Positions 7,419 through 15,540 of a stretch of 64,000 nt of DNA are shown piece by piece. Numbering within the stretch: position 1 is the stretch's first letter; the number at the start of each line of letters is the position of its first letter. Location of the stretch: assembly GCA_964421815.1 (NCBI GenBank), contig CAYQYT010000001.1, positions 186,001 through 250,000 of the forward strand. Reading direction: 5' to 3'. Position numbers and translations under genes: made by a program. The notes under the pieces were generated by a model that was given only the letters and a program-made list of their open reading frames with translations, was not told the DNA's origin and did not search any database. This DNA comes from DTU089 sp964421815. Lineage in GTDB: Bacteria > Bacillota > Clostridia > Oscillospirales > Acutalibacteraceae.

Positions 7419-7456
7419 ACCTCCTTGTAAAATGGTATTACCAAATACAAGGAGGT
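7419..7456 (+). promoter_or_regulatory. Hairpin that buries the ribosome binding site of the 52-aa ORF
   Basis: ACCTCCTTGTA (7419-7429) pairs perfectly with TACAAGGAGGT (7446-7456), so the Shine-Dalgarno AAGGAGG is fully inside the stem. The loop contains a smaller hairpin (TGGT/ACCA). The stem is followed by CATTTTTATG, so it could also act as a terminator for the upstream cassette. Confidence 0.6.
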
Positions 7457-7463
7457 CATTTTT

Positions 7464-7622
7464 ATGTTTAATAAGAAAACTAAACTGAAGCTCACGGATT
7501 TTGAGTGTAACCTTTTAATCAACGGAATGAACGAGTTCCGTAATATGCTTCTCTCGGACGGTATTCCCACAGAAGATGTTGACGAGCTGCTCATTAAAAT
7601 CATCAACCAATCAGAACGGTAG
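7464..7622 (+). CDS. Small mobile-element protein, 52 aa
   Basis: A short ORF starting MFNKKTKLKLTDFECN, with a helical middle (LLINGMNEFRNMLL) and tail VDELLIKIINQSE. Small proteins of this kind sit beside DUF6809 and tnpV genes in clostridial integrative elements. The ribosome binding site AAGGAGG is ideal but lies inside an 11-bp stem. The next gene begins 11 nt after the stop. Confidence 0.65.
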   Translation: MFNKKTKLKLTDFECNLLINGMNEFRNMLLSDGIPTEDVDELLIKIINQSER

Positions 7623-7633
7623 GGGGTGATACT

Positions 7634-7912
7634 ATGTCAGACTTTATTGAAGATTTTTATTACGGAAACATCGAGCCGCAGGAGTGTACCACCAACCTGA
7701 CGGCAAAGGTTAAAAAGAGCCTGAGTGAGCTTACCGGAAAAGAGGAGCACCTGACATCAATTCTTGCCGGCAAGGAGCAGGAGCTTTTCACCGACTATGT
7801 AGCAACCTACATCAAATTTTCAAGCCTCTGCAACGCAGACAGTTTTAAAGTGGGTTTCAGACTCGGAGCAAGATTCACCTACGACACTTTTATCGAAAAC
7901 AAGAAAGGATGA
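7634..7912 (+). CDS. DUF6809-like small protein of mobile elements
   Basis: A 92-aa protein starting MSDFIEDFYYGNIEPQE, followed by a long helical region (VKKSLSELTGKEEHLTSI, then KEQELFTDYVATYIKF) and FKVGFRLGARF. The YYGNI(E/N)P N-terminus and length fit the DUF6809 family, found widely in Firmicute integrative elements and of unknown role. It lies between the 52-aa ORF and a truncated tnpV start, the usual gene order of this module. Confidence 0.65.
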   Translation: MSDFIEDFYYGNIEPQECTTNLTAKVKKSLSELTGKEEHLTSILAGKEQELFTDYVATYIKFSSLCNADSFKVGFRLGARFTYDTFIENKKG

Positions 7913-7917
7913 GAATT

Positions 7918-7965
7918 ATGGCAAACATAACATACAGACAGGTAAATGATTATATTATCTTGTAG
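7918..7965 (+). pseudogene. Truncated start of a tnpV-like gene
   Basis: With a good ribosome binding site (AAAGGATGAG), the ATG at 7918 reads MANITYRQVNDY, matching the N-terminus of TnpV-like transposon proteins. It stops at a TAG (7963-7965) after only 15 codons. From about 7950 the DNA belongs to the unrelated permease remnant, so this is a break-point fusion. Confidence 0.6.
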
Positions 7966-8201
7966 GTTCTTTACTGATCTCCGCATTGGTAATTTTTCCG
8001 TCCCTGTCGGCTATGCGAATGTTCAAGAGTTTCCGCAGTGTGACAATTTGCGCCGGGGTTCTGGCGGTTATTTGTTCTCCGGTTGGTATTTTGGTATCCA
8101 TTCTTGCCGGTACACCGGTGGGCTCCACCATAGTTACCACACAAATTGTTGCATTCGGTCTGCCATGGCTTGTAGGAATTATTGGAGGAGTCCGTAAATG
8201 A
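7950..8201 (+). pseudogene. 3' remnant of a zinc/manganese ABC transporter permease (ABC-3 family)
   Basis: The frame from 7950 reads LVGSLLISALVIFPSLSA, MRMFKSFRSV, VGILVSILAGTPVG and a last membrane helix ending IIGGVRK. This is the C-terminal quarter (last two or three helices) of a ZnuB/TroC-like metal permease. A TGA at 7947-7949 closes the frame and no start codon or ribosome binding site exists, so the front of the gene is gone. An ATGA overlap at the end suggests a further operon gene was once present. No ATPase or binding-protein genes remain here. Confidence 0.75.
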
Positions 8202-8274
8202 AAAAAACTGTTTTGTGTATTGCCGACTCAAAAATGCAACAATGGAATAACCGGTTCCAAATAAATAAGCTTAC

Positions 8275-8307
8275 AATCCCCTTTGGAGCAATCAAAGGGG
8301 ATTTTTT
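8275..8307 (+). terminator. Intrinsic terminator
   Basis: AATCCCCTTTG (8275-8285) pairs with CAAAGGGGATT (8293-8303), followed by Ts. Confidence 0.85.
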
Positions 8308-8363
8308 GTGTTAAAAATATTCTTGTTTTATAAATATCATACATGAAATATTTTAAAAATCAC

Positions 8364-8392
8364 TTTATTTTGTTAAAAATATATAGTATAAT
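8364..8392 (+). promoter_or_regulatory. Candidate promoter of the MFS transporter
   Basis: Weak -35 TTTATT (8364-8369), 17-nt spacer, consensus -10 TATAAT (8387-8392). Confidence 0.5.
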
Positions 8393-8451
8393 GTCTGTAG
8401 CCGATTTGTATGTTGTGCAAGTTGGTAGTGATGATTTAGGAGATTTGGATT

Positions 8452-10137
8452 ATGAACAAAACAGAGATTGTTCAAAAGATTAAGGGTGCTCCCGCCTATG
8501 TTAAAGAGCATTGGGATAAGCCCAATGAGGGAGAATACCTCACCCTGAAAGAAGTAGTGGCATATACCGCCGCCCAGGCCGGTTCATATATATTTATCAC
8601 CGCATCCGGAATAATGACTTTTTCCGCCTCGTATTTTTGCGGTGCAATTATGGGGCTTGCCGCAATTGATTTTTCAATTATCAATCTTTTGGGAACCATA
8701 GTGGGTTACATTCTTATTTTCTTGAATCCCATCAGCGTATTGATATATGAAAATCATGGTCAACTTACGCCGAAAATGAGAAAGTTCGCCCATTGTGCTT
8801 ACACAGGTGAAATTCTTTTGGGAATCGCCTGTTATTTTATTCCGCCAGCACCCTTTGAGTTCATTATGAAGGGACTGCCCCAGGTTATAGGTAATATCGT
8901 TTTAATCGGCGGTATAACAAACTACATAAATTGGTTCATCCGTAAAAAATTCTGTGCAAAATACGGCAGACTCAAGCCCTTTATTTTGATATGCGGTATT
9001 CCCTCGGCTATTATAATGTCGGTTATACCCTATCTTCCTCTCGAAAATTTAAACTATACAAACAAATTGATTGTACTTCATTTTGCCTTTACGCTAATGA
9101 ATTATTTTTACAACAGTTTTATAGGTATCAACGGACTTGTTACCTTTATGACCCCCAATTCACAGGAAAGGTAGCGGCTTCACTCCATAATCCCCATTAT
9201 TACAGGATTTTTTCCCTCGGTAATCAGTATGTTTTTCCCCATCCTTATCGGTATAACGGGGGGATATTTGAACATTAAAACATACAAAGTATTTGTTCCG
9301 ATTTTTGCTTTTATCGGTGTTTTCATTACTCTTGCGGCGGCATTCTGTAAGGAGAGAATAATTGAGCCCCCCGTGGAAAAACGCAAGAAGGTTACTTTCT
9401 GGAATGTTGCAAAGAATGTTTTCAAAAACAAGTATTTTTGGATTACAAACATTTCCAGTGTTTTCAGTCAATGGCAGGGTCTTGTAGGCAGTCTTCTTGC
9501 CTGGTGGTTTATATATTCATTGAGAATGGAATGGTTTTCCGGAATTGCCGCAAACATTGTAGTTATCGGAATGACGGCGGGAAACCTCCTTTGTCCCATG
9601 CTTACAAAACGTTTCCAGAAAAGAGATGTTCTTATTTCTTTCAGGGCAGTAACACTTATTACGGTTTTGGGCATTGCACTTGCCGTTAAATATGAAAACA
9701 TATTTATATTTATGATTTCAATGTTTTTGAGAAATACCGTTTCACCCATAGTTGACGGTGTAGGATTGGGACTTAATGCAGATATTCTCACCTACCATCA
9801 ATGGAAATACGGGGAACGTGCCGATGCTATGTCGGGGGTTTTCGGTTGGATATTGAACCCCGTAATTATGGCTGTGGGTCTTATAATTCCCTGGATGCTC
9901 AAGTCCGTGGGATTTACTTCCGACTGGGATGTGCTATATGATTCTCAAATTCTTAACAATGTATTCAGCATATACACCTGGGCTTCGGTTATCGGAATTG
10001 TGCTTGTGACTATTCCGTTTTTCTTCTACGACCTTACAAAAGAAAAACATGATATGTGCGTAAGAGAACTTCAGGAGCGCGTCAAGGCTATTGAGGAAGA
10101 AGAATGTGACAATACTGCTGCGGCAAGGGAGGTATAA
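8452..10137 (+). pseudogene. MFS transporter (GPH/MFS_2-like) interrupted by one in-frame amber codon
   Basis: A membrane transporter of about 560 codons in one continuous frame, broken only by TAG at 9172-9174 in the context NSQER-stop-RLHSIIP. The first part (240 aa) carries helices 1-6 including VVAYTAAQAGSYIFI and TPNSQER. The second part continues without any frame change (TGFFPSVISMFFPILIG, then VGLGLNADILTYHQWK, typical of the family's DxxxY...W region). The expected codon is probably CAG, so a single C-to-T change suffices. AGGAG sits 9 nt before the ATG. Restart at the ATG at 9229 could only yield half a transporter. An LRR lipoprotein gene follows 2 nt after its end. Confidence 0.75.
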
Positions 10138-10139
10138 TT

Positions 10140-10994
10140 ATGAAAAAACGGTTAATTATATTGCTCGCCTTAATACTTTGTATGTCGGTTATGTTCTCGG
10201 GTTGCGCCGAGGAAGTGGGATTGGGAAGCGATGAAATATCTTTCAAGGTTGAAAACGGGGAGGCGACAGTTAAGGAATTCCCCGATAGTTCGACGGTAAA
10301 AGAGATTACTATTCCCGATGAATATCAAGGGGCTCCCGTTACAAAGATTGCGGATTTTGCGGCGGTAAACATTGAGAGCATCGAGGTTATAAATATCGGT
10401 AAAAATGTTAAGGAAATCGGCAATTGGGCATTTGAAAACAACCAAAACCTAAAAGCATTTAATGTTTCGGATGATAACCCCTATTTCTGCGATGTTGACG
10501 GTGTTCTGTTTACAAAAGATATGAAAACCCTGCTTTTCTATCCCCTTGCAAGAGGTGTGGAGATTAAAGAAGAAACAAATGGCAACGGTGAAAAAACCGA
10601 GGTCAAATCCATTGAATATTCAATTCCCCGGGGGGTTGAAACAATACGGACAAAGGCTTTCTACAAATGTCAGTCGTTAAAGGCGATTACAATTCCCGAA
10701 ACGGTAAAGACCATTGAAGAAAAAGCGTTTTTCCGTTGCAGTTCACTGGGGAATATCGAACTTCCCCAATCACTTGAAATTATCGGGAAGGATGCATTTT
10801 CTTACTGCACATCGTTACGGGAAATTGTTATTCCCTCTTCCGTAAAACAGATTGACACATACGCTTTTTATAACTGTACAAATCTTTTAACTGTTAATGT
10901 GCTTGCTAAAGAGAGCGAAATCACATTGGGAGAGAAATGGTATCCCACCGATAACGGTAAGTCCATGGGTGATTTAAAAATCACCTGGGGGTAA
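10140..10994 (+). CDS. LRR_5 (BspA-like) leucine-rich-repeat lipoprotein
   Basis: A 284-aa exported protein. The signal peptide MKKRLIILLALILCM ends in a lipobox FSGC (Cys at about 23), so it is probably membrane-anchored. The rest consists of BspA-type repeats of about 23 residues, each with an I-x-I-P or V-x-x-I core: VKEITIPDEYQGAPVTKIA, VKEIGNWAFENNQNLKAF, VETIRTKAFYKCQSLKAI, VKTIEEKAFFRCSSLGNI, LEIIGKDAFSYCTSLREI, VKQIDTYAFYNCTNL. Repeats of this family mediate surface binding. It follows the broken transporter by 2 nt, in one operon. Confidence 0.88.
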   Translation: MKKRLIILLALILCMSVMFSGCAEEVGLGSDEISFKVENGEATVKEFPDSSTVKEITIPDEYQGAPVTKIADFAAVNIESIEVINIGKNVKEIGNWAFENNQNLKAFNVSDDNPYFCDVDGVLFTKDMKTLLFYPLARGVEIKEETNGNGEKTEVKSIEYSIPRGVETIRTKAFYKCQSLKAITIPETVKTIEEKAFFRCSSLGNIELPQSLEIIGKDAFSYCTSLREIVIPSSVKQIDTYAFYNCTNLLTVNVLAKESEITLGEKWYPTDNGKSMGDLKITWG

Positions 10995-11003
10995 ACAGAT
11001 AAT

Positions 11004-11039
11004 GGGGCTGTAAAAAAACGAAAGTTTTTTTACAGCCCC
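11004..11039. terminator. Bidirectional terminator, identical copy of the one at 41594-41629
   Basis: Perfect 16-pair stem GGGGCTGTAAAAAAAC / GTTTTTTTACAGCCCC closed by a GAAA tetraloop. It lies between convergent genes and is identical to the second copy 30 kb away. Confidence 0.8.
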
Positions 11040-11069
11040 TTAATAATGTAGAATGAATTAAGGTATGTT

Positions 11070-12458
11070 TTAATTCGGCTTTATATCTTCAATTGTTTTG
11101 CATTTTTTTATTTCTATATTTTTCTCTTTAAGTAAACTTTCGGTTTCCGTTAAAAATTTTTCGGAAGAAAGGAAAGTGGAGTTGTATAAGTCAATAACAG
11201 CCCCGCTTTTTGTTACAAAAACAATGTGTTTATCCTCCTGAAATTCGCCATTGTATGCGTAGCCATCCACAATTGCCCCATAGTCAACGGAACTGTACTT
11301 ACACGAAATTCTTGAAAGAGGGAAATCTTCCTCGGAATAGAGAAAATCATTATTACGAAGCACTAAAGTGGAATTTACGCAAGTTAAAAGCATAATCAGA
11401 GCAATGCTTTCCGCAATAATTGTTGTGTATTTTAGAATGCTTTTTGCTTTTGGCGGCAGTGGCGGAGTATGGATTTTCGGGTCCTTATTCTTTTTTGTTG
11501 CAAACACATTTAAAGCCACGGCAATGGCGGGAATCAGGGCATAAGAGGGAATTAAAAGCAAGTTTTCCGCAATGCCGAAAATATGGAGACTGTCCGCGGG
11601 TATAAGTTTCGCCATAAGAACAAATATTCCTGCCATAAGGATTGAAATGGGAATATCAAAGAGAATAATGTATAGAAAAAACTTCAAAGCTCCTTTTGCA
11701 TCAGTTCCCTGCCTTGAAGCCCCTTTTTCAGCGGAGGCGGACCTTGCGGCTTCTGAGAGAGGGAGTGCTTTCCCTCCGTTTTCAAGGTACAAGAGAAGAT
11801 TGTCTTCATAAAGTGAGCGATATTTTGCCCTCTTTAGGCGATTCAGGGCTTTTTCTTCCTTTCCCGTAAAGAAAAGAGCGGGGGATCCTAAAATATATGT
11901 ATCTATTTGGTACTGAAAAAAGTTATAGAACATTACGGAGAGGATTTTTTCTCCGGATGACCCTTTTAAAAGGTTTCCCGCATCGGTTAAATTCTCCCCG
12001 AAATACTCATTGACTTTTTGCTTCTGCTTTTCAATGAGACGATTTTTTTCTACACCGTTTTCAGCAATTTTAATAAGTGCCGGTAAAATCTGCTCCAAAA
12101 GCCGGCTGATTTCCTCAAAGCAATTTTTCATAAGCTCCCCGGAATCAACAAATGTATAGGTGTAGCAATTGAAATTATCGGGTTGAACCAGGGACAAAAT
12201 GTCGTATAGAGAAAATGTTATTGACTGTTCGCTGTCAAAGAAAAAGGAAAGCCAAATAATCTGGTGTGTGCCGCCGCCTTTGATATTTTCGATATAGAAA
12301 ATATCCATATAAAAATTGCCGAAATTGAAGCGGGCAACGGCGCCGTTTTTGGCAGTTGCTTTCTTATCGGCAACAAGGGCTTTGATTGCGGGACTTTCGG
12401 TTTTTAAACGAACACCCAGTTGTCTGCATAATGTTATAAAATAAGTAGTTAAATCCAT
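11070..12458 (-). CDS. Hypothetical membrane protein, 462 aa
   Basis: Family not recognised. The N-terminal 230 residues look soluble (FYMDIFYIENIKGGGTHQII, a long helix SRLLEQILPALIKIAENG). A low-complexity linker (ARSASAEKGASRQG) leads to four membrane segments: FFLYIILFDIPISILMAGIF, LLLIPSYALIPAIAVALN and a pair around IIAESIALIMLLTC. A short extracytoplasmic C-terminal domain follows. The ATG at 12458 has GAGG upstream; the TTG four codons earlier overlaps that site. It is a single-gene unit convergent with the LRR operon. Confidence 0.7.
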   Translation of the reverse strand: MDLTTYFITLCRQLGVRLKTESPAIKALVADKKATAKNGAVARFNFGNFYMDIFYIENIKGGGTHQIIWLSFFFDSEQSITFSLYDILSLVQPDNFNCYTYTFVDSGELMKNCFEEISRLLEQILPALIKIAENGVEKNRLIEKQKQKVNEYFGENLTDAGNLLKGSSGEKILSVMFYNFFQYQIDTYILGSPALFFTGKEEKALNRLKRAKYRSLYEDNLLLYLENGGKALPLSEAARSASAEKGASRQGTDAKGALKFFLYIILFDIPISILMAGIFVLMAKLIPADSLHIFGIAENLLLIPSYALIPAIAVALNVFATKKNKDPKIHTPPLPPKAKSILKYTTIIAESIALIMLLTCVNSTLVLRNNDFLYSEEDFPLSRISCKYSSVDYGAIVDGYAYNGEFQEDKHIVFVTKSGAVIDLYNSTFLSSEKFLTETESLLKEKNIEIKKCKTIEDIKPN

Positions 12459-12520
12459 TTTAAACCTCAATAAAAAAGTATGACAATATTCTACTAAAAT
12501 CTTTCTTTTTCGTCAACCTG

Positions 12521-12549
12521 TTGCAGATTTTTACATTTTGGAGTATTAT
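12521..12549 (+). promoter_or_regulatory. Promoter of the alpha/beta hydrolase gene
   Basis: TTGCAG (12521-12526), 17-nt spacer, TATTAT (12544-12549), 20 nt before the start codon. Confidence 0.6.
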
Positions 12550-12569
12550 AAACTGCGGAGGTGCTTTAT

Positions 12570-13316
12570 ATGGAAGATGTTAAAGTTATTGATTACGGTT
12601 TTTTTAAACACGACGGTCTGGACTTTGAATATCAGGTCAGCGGCAACGCAGAGGGGGAAGCCCTTGTTATGCTTAACGGCAACGGTGGGGATTACCGTTG
12701 TTTTGAGGGGGATTTGTACAAACCTCTTTCCCGATATTTTAAAATAATCCGTTTTTCAACAAGGGGCACGGGAAAAACCCCATTGGGTGATAAAAAACTT
12801 ACATTTGAACTTTTTTGCGATGATTTGAAAGCGTTGCTTGACTATCTGGGAGTGAAAAAAGCAAATTTCTGCGGATTTTCCGACGGCGGTAATCTTGGGA
12901 TGTGCTTTGCGGTTACATACCCTGAATATGTGTTGCGGCTTGCGGTTTTCGGTTCAAATCTTAATACAAGGGGAACAAAAACCCTCGACCAGTTGGGCAT
13001 TATAAAGGACCACCGCATTTATGCCGTAAAAGCCGCTTTGACAAAGGACAAGGAAATGATAAGAAAACGGGAAATTGAGGGGCTTATGGTGGGTCAGCCC
13101 CACTTGAATTACAAAAAGATTTCCTCAATCAAGGTTCCGTTTTTGAATGTTTTCGGTGAGTTCGATATGATTAAACGCAGACATTCCCGAAAAATCACAA
13201 AAGCGGTAGAGGGTGCGGAAGAAGTTATGGTCTTAAACGGGGGACACGGCTCCGCATTTAAAAAGACCGATTTCCTCATTCTTCCCGTTGTAAAGAAATT
13301 TTTCGGAGTAATCTGA
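12570..13316 (+). CDS. Alpha/beta hydrolase
   Basis: A 248-aa alpha/beta-fold hydrolase of unknown substrate. Visible landmarks are the oxyanion strand VMLNGNGGD, the TRGTGKT segment (resembling DxRGxGxS), the nucleophile elbow GFSDGG (Ser about 102), the acid region FGEFD and the catalytic histidine in NGGHGSAF. GGAGG (12557-12561) is 8 nt before the ATG at 12570; the in-frame GTG at 12561 overlaps that site and is less likely. It is monocistronic, with its own promoter and terminator. Confidence 0.85.
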   Translation: MEDVKVIDYGFFKHDGLDFEYQVSGNAEGEALVMLNGNGGDYRCFEGDLYKPLSRYFKIIRFSTRGTGKTPLGDKKLTFELFCDDLKALLDYLGVKKANFCGFSDGGNLGMCFAVTYPEYVLRLAVFGSNLNTRGTKTLDQLGIIKDHRIYAVKAALTKDKEMIRKREIEGLMVGQPHLNYKKISSIKVPFLNVFGEFDMIKRRHSRKITKAVEGAEEVMVLNGGHGSAFKKTDFLILPVVKKFFGVI

Positions 13317-13322
13317 TGATTC

Positions 13323-13360
13323 AGAGGTTGTAAAAGCATTTGTTTTTACAGCCTCTTTTT
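13323..13360 (+). terminator. Intrinsic terminator
   Basis: Thirteen-pair stem AGAGGTTGTAAAA / TTTTACAGCCTCT with one G-U pair, followed by Ts. It belongs to the same GTAAAA...TTTTAC terminator family as 11004-11039. Confidence 0.75.
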
Positions 13361-13415
13361 ATGTCGGAAATTACCCTTTCGTTTTGTAAAATACCCCTTC
13401 ATTTTATAAATATAA

Positions 13416-13444
13416 TTGCAATATTTATACCTGTGTGATATAAT
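13416..13444 (+). promoter_or_regulatory. Promoter of the recJ-rel-dtd-MBL-hemZ operon
   Basis: TTGCAA (13416-13421), 17-nt spacer, perfect TATAAT (13439-13444). Confidence 0.7.
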
Positions 13445-13473
13445 GAACTGTAAAATTATAATAGGGTGATTTT

Positions 13474-15507
13474 TTGAATCGAAAGAAATGGGTTGTTTCC
13501 CGTTGCGACAGGGATGCGGCGGCAACTATTGCGGAAAACTGCGGGGTTGAGCCTTTCGCGGCATTTCTGCTATGCTCTCGGGGAATGACGGATGAATTTG
13601 AAATTGAAAGCTTTTTATACGATACGGATTTGATTGACCCCTATACATTGCCCGATATGGAGAAGGCAGTAGAAAGAGTTAATACAGCACTTGAAGACGG
13701 CGAAAGAATTACTGTTTTCGGGGACTATGATTGCGACGGTGTTACATCGACGGCTCTTTTGTATTCCTACCTTTGCTCCAAAGGTGCCAATGTGGATTAT
13801 TACATTCCCGACCGCTCGGCAGAGGGTTACGGAATGAATTTGGGTGCAATCGACCTTTTAAAAAGCAGAGGAACAGACATCATAATAACCGTTGACAACG
13901 GTATCAGTGCCATAGAGGAAGTTGCTTATGCAAAGAGTATGGGCATTGATGTGGTGGTTACGGATCATCATCGGGTGGGAGAGATTTTACCCGACGCGGT
14001 TGCAGTTGTGGATCCTCACAGAACGGACTCATTCTGTGAATTTTCCGATTGGGCAGGTGTAGGCGTTGTCTTTAAGCTTGTATGTGCTCTTGACGGAAGC
14101 GAGGGTTATGAACTTTTGGAGCAATACGGCGACATTGTTGCCTTGGGAACGATTGCAGATATTGTTCCCCTCAAATGTGAAAACCGAATAATTGTAAGAA
14201 GCGGAATCGCGTTCATGAATTCGGCATTGGCAGAGGGCACTTTACGTCTTGGCTTGAAAGCACTTTTAGATATAAGCGGTTCACGGGAAATGTTGAATTC
14301 TTCAGCTGTTGCATACAGAATTGCACCCCGTATCAATGCCGCCGGACGTATGGGCTCGGCTGAAAGAGCGTTAAAACTTCTTTTAACAGATAATATGAAC
14401 GAAGCAAAAGCACTTTCGGAAGAAATATCCGATGCAAATATTCAGCGGCAGGCAACAGAAACAGAAATAACCGCATCGGCAGTTGAATATATTGAAAATA
14501 CCCCTGAAATCAAGCATAAGCGTGTGATTGTTGTGGAAGGCGATGGTTGGCATCAGGGAGTAATCGGCATTGTTGCCTCCCGCCTTGTGGAAAAATACGG
14601 AAAGCCCTGTATAGTTATTTCCAAAAACGGAGATACTGCAAAGGGAAGCGGAAGAAGTATTGACGGCTTTAGTTTATACGATGCACTATCCCATTGCAGT
14701 GATGTGCTGACTCAATTCGGTGGGCATGTTCTTGCGGCAGGACTGACTGTCGATAGCGATAAAATCGGCATTTTCAGGGATAAAATCAACGAATATGCCT
14801 GTAATTTACAAGTTGCCGTGCCCATGTTGAAAATTGACTGCAAGTTAAATCCGTCTTCGATAAATTTTGAGGTGCTTTCCTCTCTTCAGATTTTGGAGCC
14901 TTTCGGTGCGGAAAATCCACAACCCCTGTTCGGTCTTTATAATATGGAGATTACCGCAATTCAGTCGGTTGGTGCGGGAAAGCATTTGAGGATAACCCTA
15001 AGAAGAAAAATTGACTATGTTACGGTTATTATGTTTTCCGAACCCCTTGAAACATTCCCTTACAGAATAGGGGATATTGTGGATTTGGCAGTAAAGCTTG
15101 GAGAGAATGAGTATCAGGGTAATGTTCAACTGAGTGTTCAGGCAAAAGCCATACGGTTCAGCAACAGTAATGATGATGAAGTGATGCAGTCTCTTAGCGA
15201 TTATGAGGATTTTTGTGCCGGTTTTGAAATTCCCGAGGAAAGAAGAAAAGATGTTTTTATAGACAGAGATTTTTGCGGCAACATATACAAATACGTTAAG
15301 GCTAACGACGGTTGGAACTATTCGGCGGAGGTTCTTTGTTACCGACTCGGACTTTCTCCGCGAAGAATTGCCGCCTGCCGAATTTCTCTTGATGTGTTGA
15401 CTGAACTGGGTATTTTAGTTCTGCAGGACGGAAAATACAAATTCCCCGGGGAATCTGTCAGAAATTCTTTGGAAAACAGCGAGATTTTTAAGAAAGCGAG
15501 TATATGA
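13474..15507 (+). CDS. recJ: Single-stranded-DNA-specific exonuclease RecJ
   Basis: A 5'-3' ssDNA exonuclease used in recombination and mismatch repair. At 677 aa it is near the usual bacterial length. The DHH motifs are visible: GDYDCDGVTST (residues about 80-90), DNG (TVDNGIS), VTDHHRVGE (DHH) and a VDPHR motif; the DHHA1 region has GSGRS and FGGHVLAAG. The start is TTG, with AGGGTGA 4-5 nt upstream and no ATG nearby. First gene of an operon whose next member begins 33 nt later. The recJ-rel-dtd order is common in clostridia. Confidence 0.95.
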   Translation: MNRKKWVVSRCDRDAAATIAENCGVEPFAAFLLCSRGMTDEFEIESFLYDTDLIDPYTLPDMEKAVERVNTALEDGERITVFGDYDCDGVTSTALLYSYLCSKGANVDYYIPDRSAEGYGMNLGAIDLLKSRGTDIIITVDNGISAIEEVAYAKSMGIDVVVTDHHRVGEILPDAVAVVDPHRTDSFCEFSDWAGVGVVFKLVCALDGSEGYELLEQYGDIVALGTIADIVPLKCENRIIVRSGIAFMNSALAEGTLRLGLKALLDISGSREMLNSSAVAYRIAPRINAAGRMGSAERALKLLLTDNMNEAKALSEEISDANIQRQATETEITASAVEYIENTPEIKHKRVIVVEGDGWHQGVIGIVASRLVEKYGKPCIVISKNGDTAKGSGRSIDGFSLYDALSHCSDVLTQFGGHVLAAGLTVDSDKIGIFRDKINEYACNLQVAVPMLKIDCKLNPSSINFEVLSSLQILEPFGAENPQPLFGLYNMEITAIQSVGAGKHLRITLRRKIDYVTVIMFSEPLETFPYRIGDIVDLAVKLGENEYQGNVQLSVQAKAIRFSNSNDDEVMQSLSDYEDFCAGFEIPEERRKDVFIDRDFCGNIYKYVKANDGWNYSAEVLCYRLGLSPRRIAACRISLDVLTELGILVLQDGKYKFPGESVRNSLENSEIFKKASI

Positions 15508-15540
15508 GGTGTACCGAAAAAACAAAGGAGGTGGACTTGA

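Noticed and set aside
8198..8311. Short ORF of 37 codons beginning MKKTVLCIADS after the permease remnant
   Set aside because: Its frame runs through the terminator hairpin at 8275-8307; the C-terminal part has no protein-like features. At most it is the stub of a lost operon gene.
9172..9174. TAG as a sense codon (genetic recoding)
   Set aside because: Other genes in the window end normally with TAG (for example 7620-7622 and 51794-51796), so general amber recoding is unlikely.
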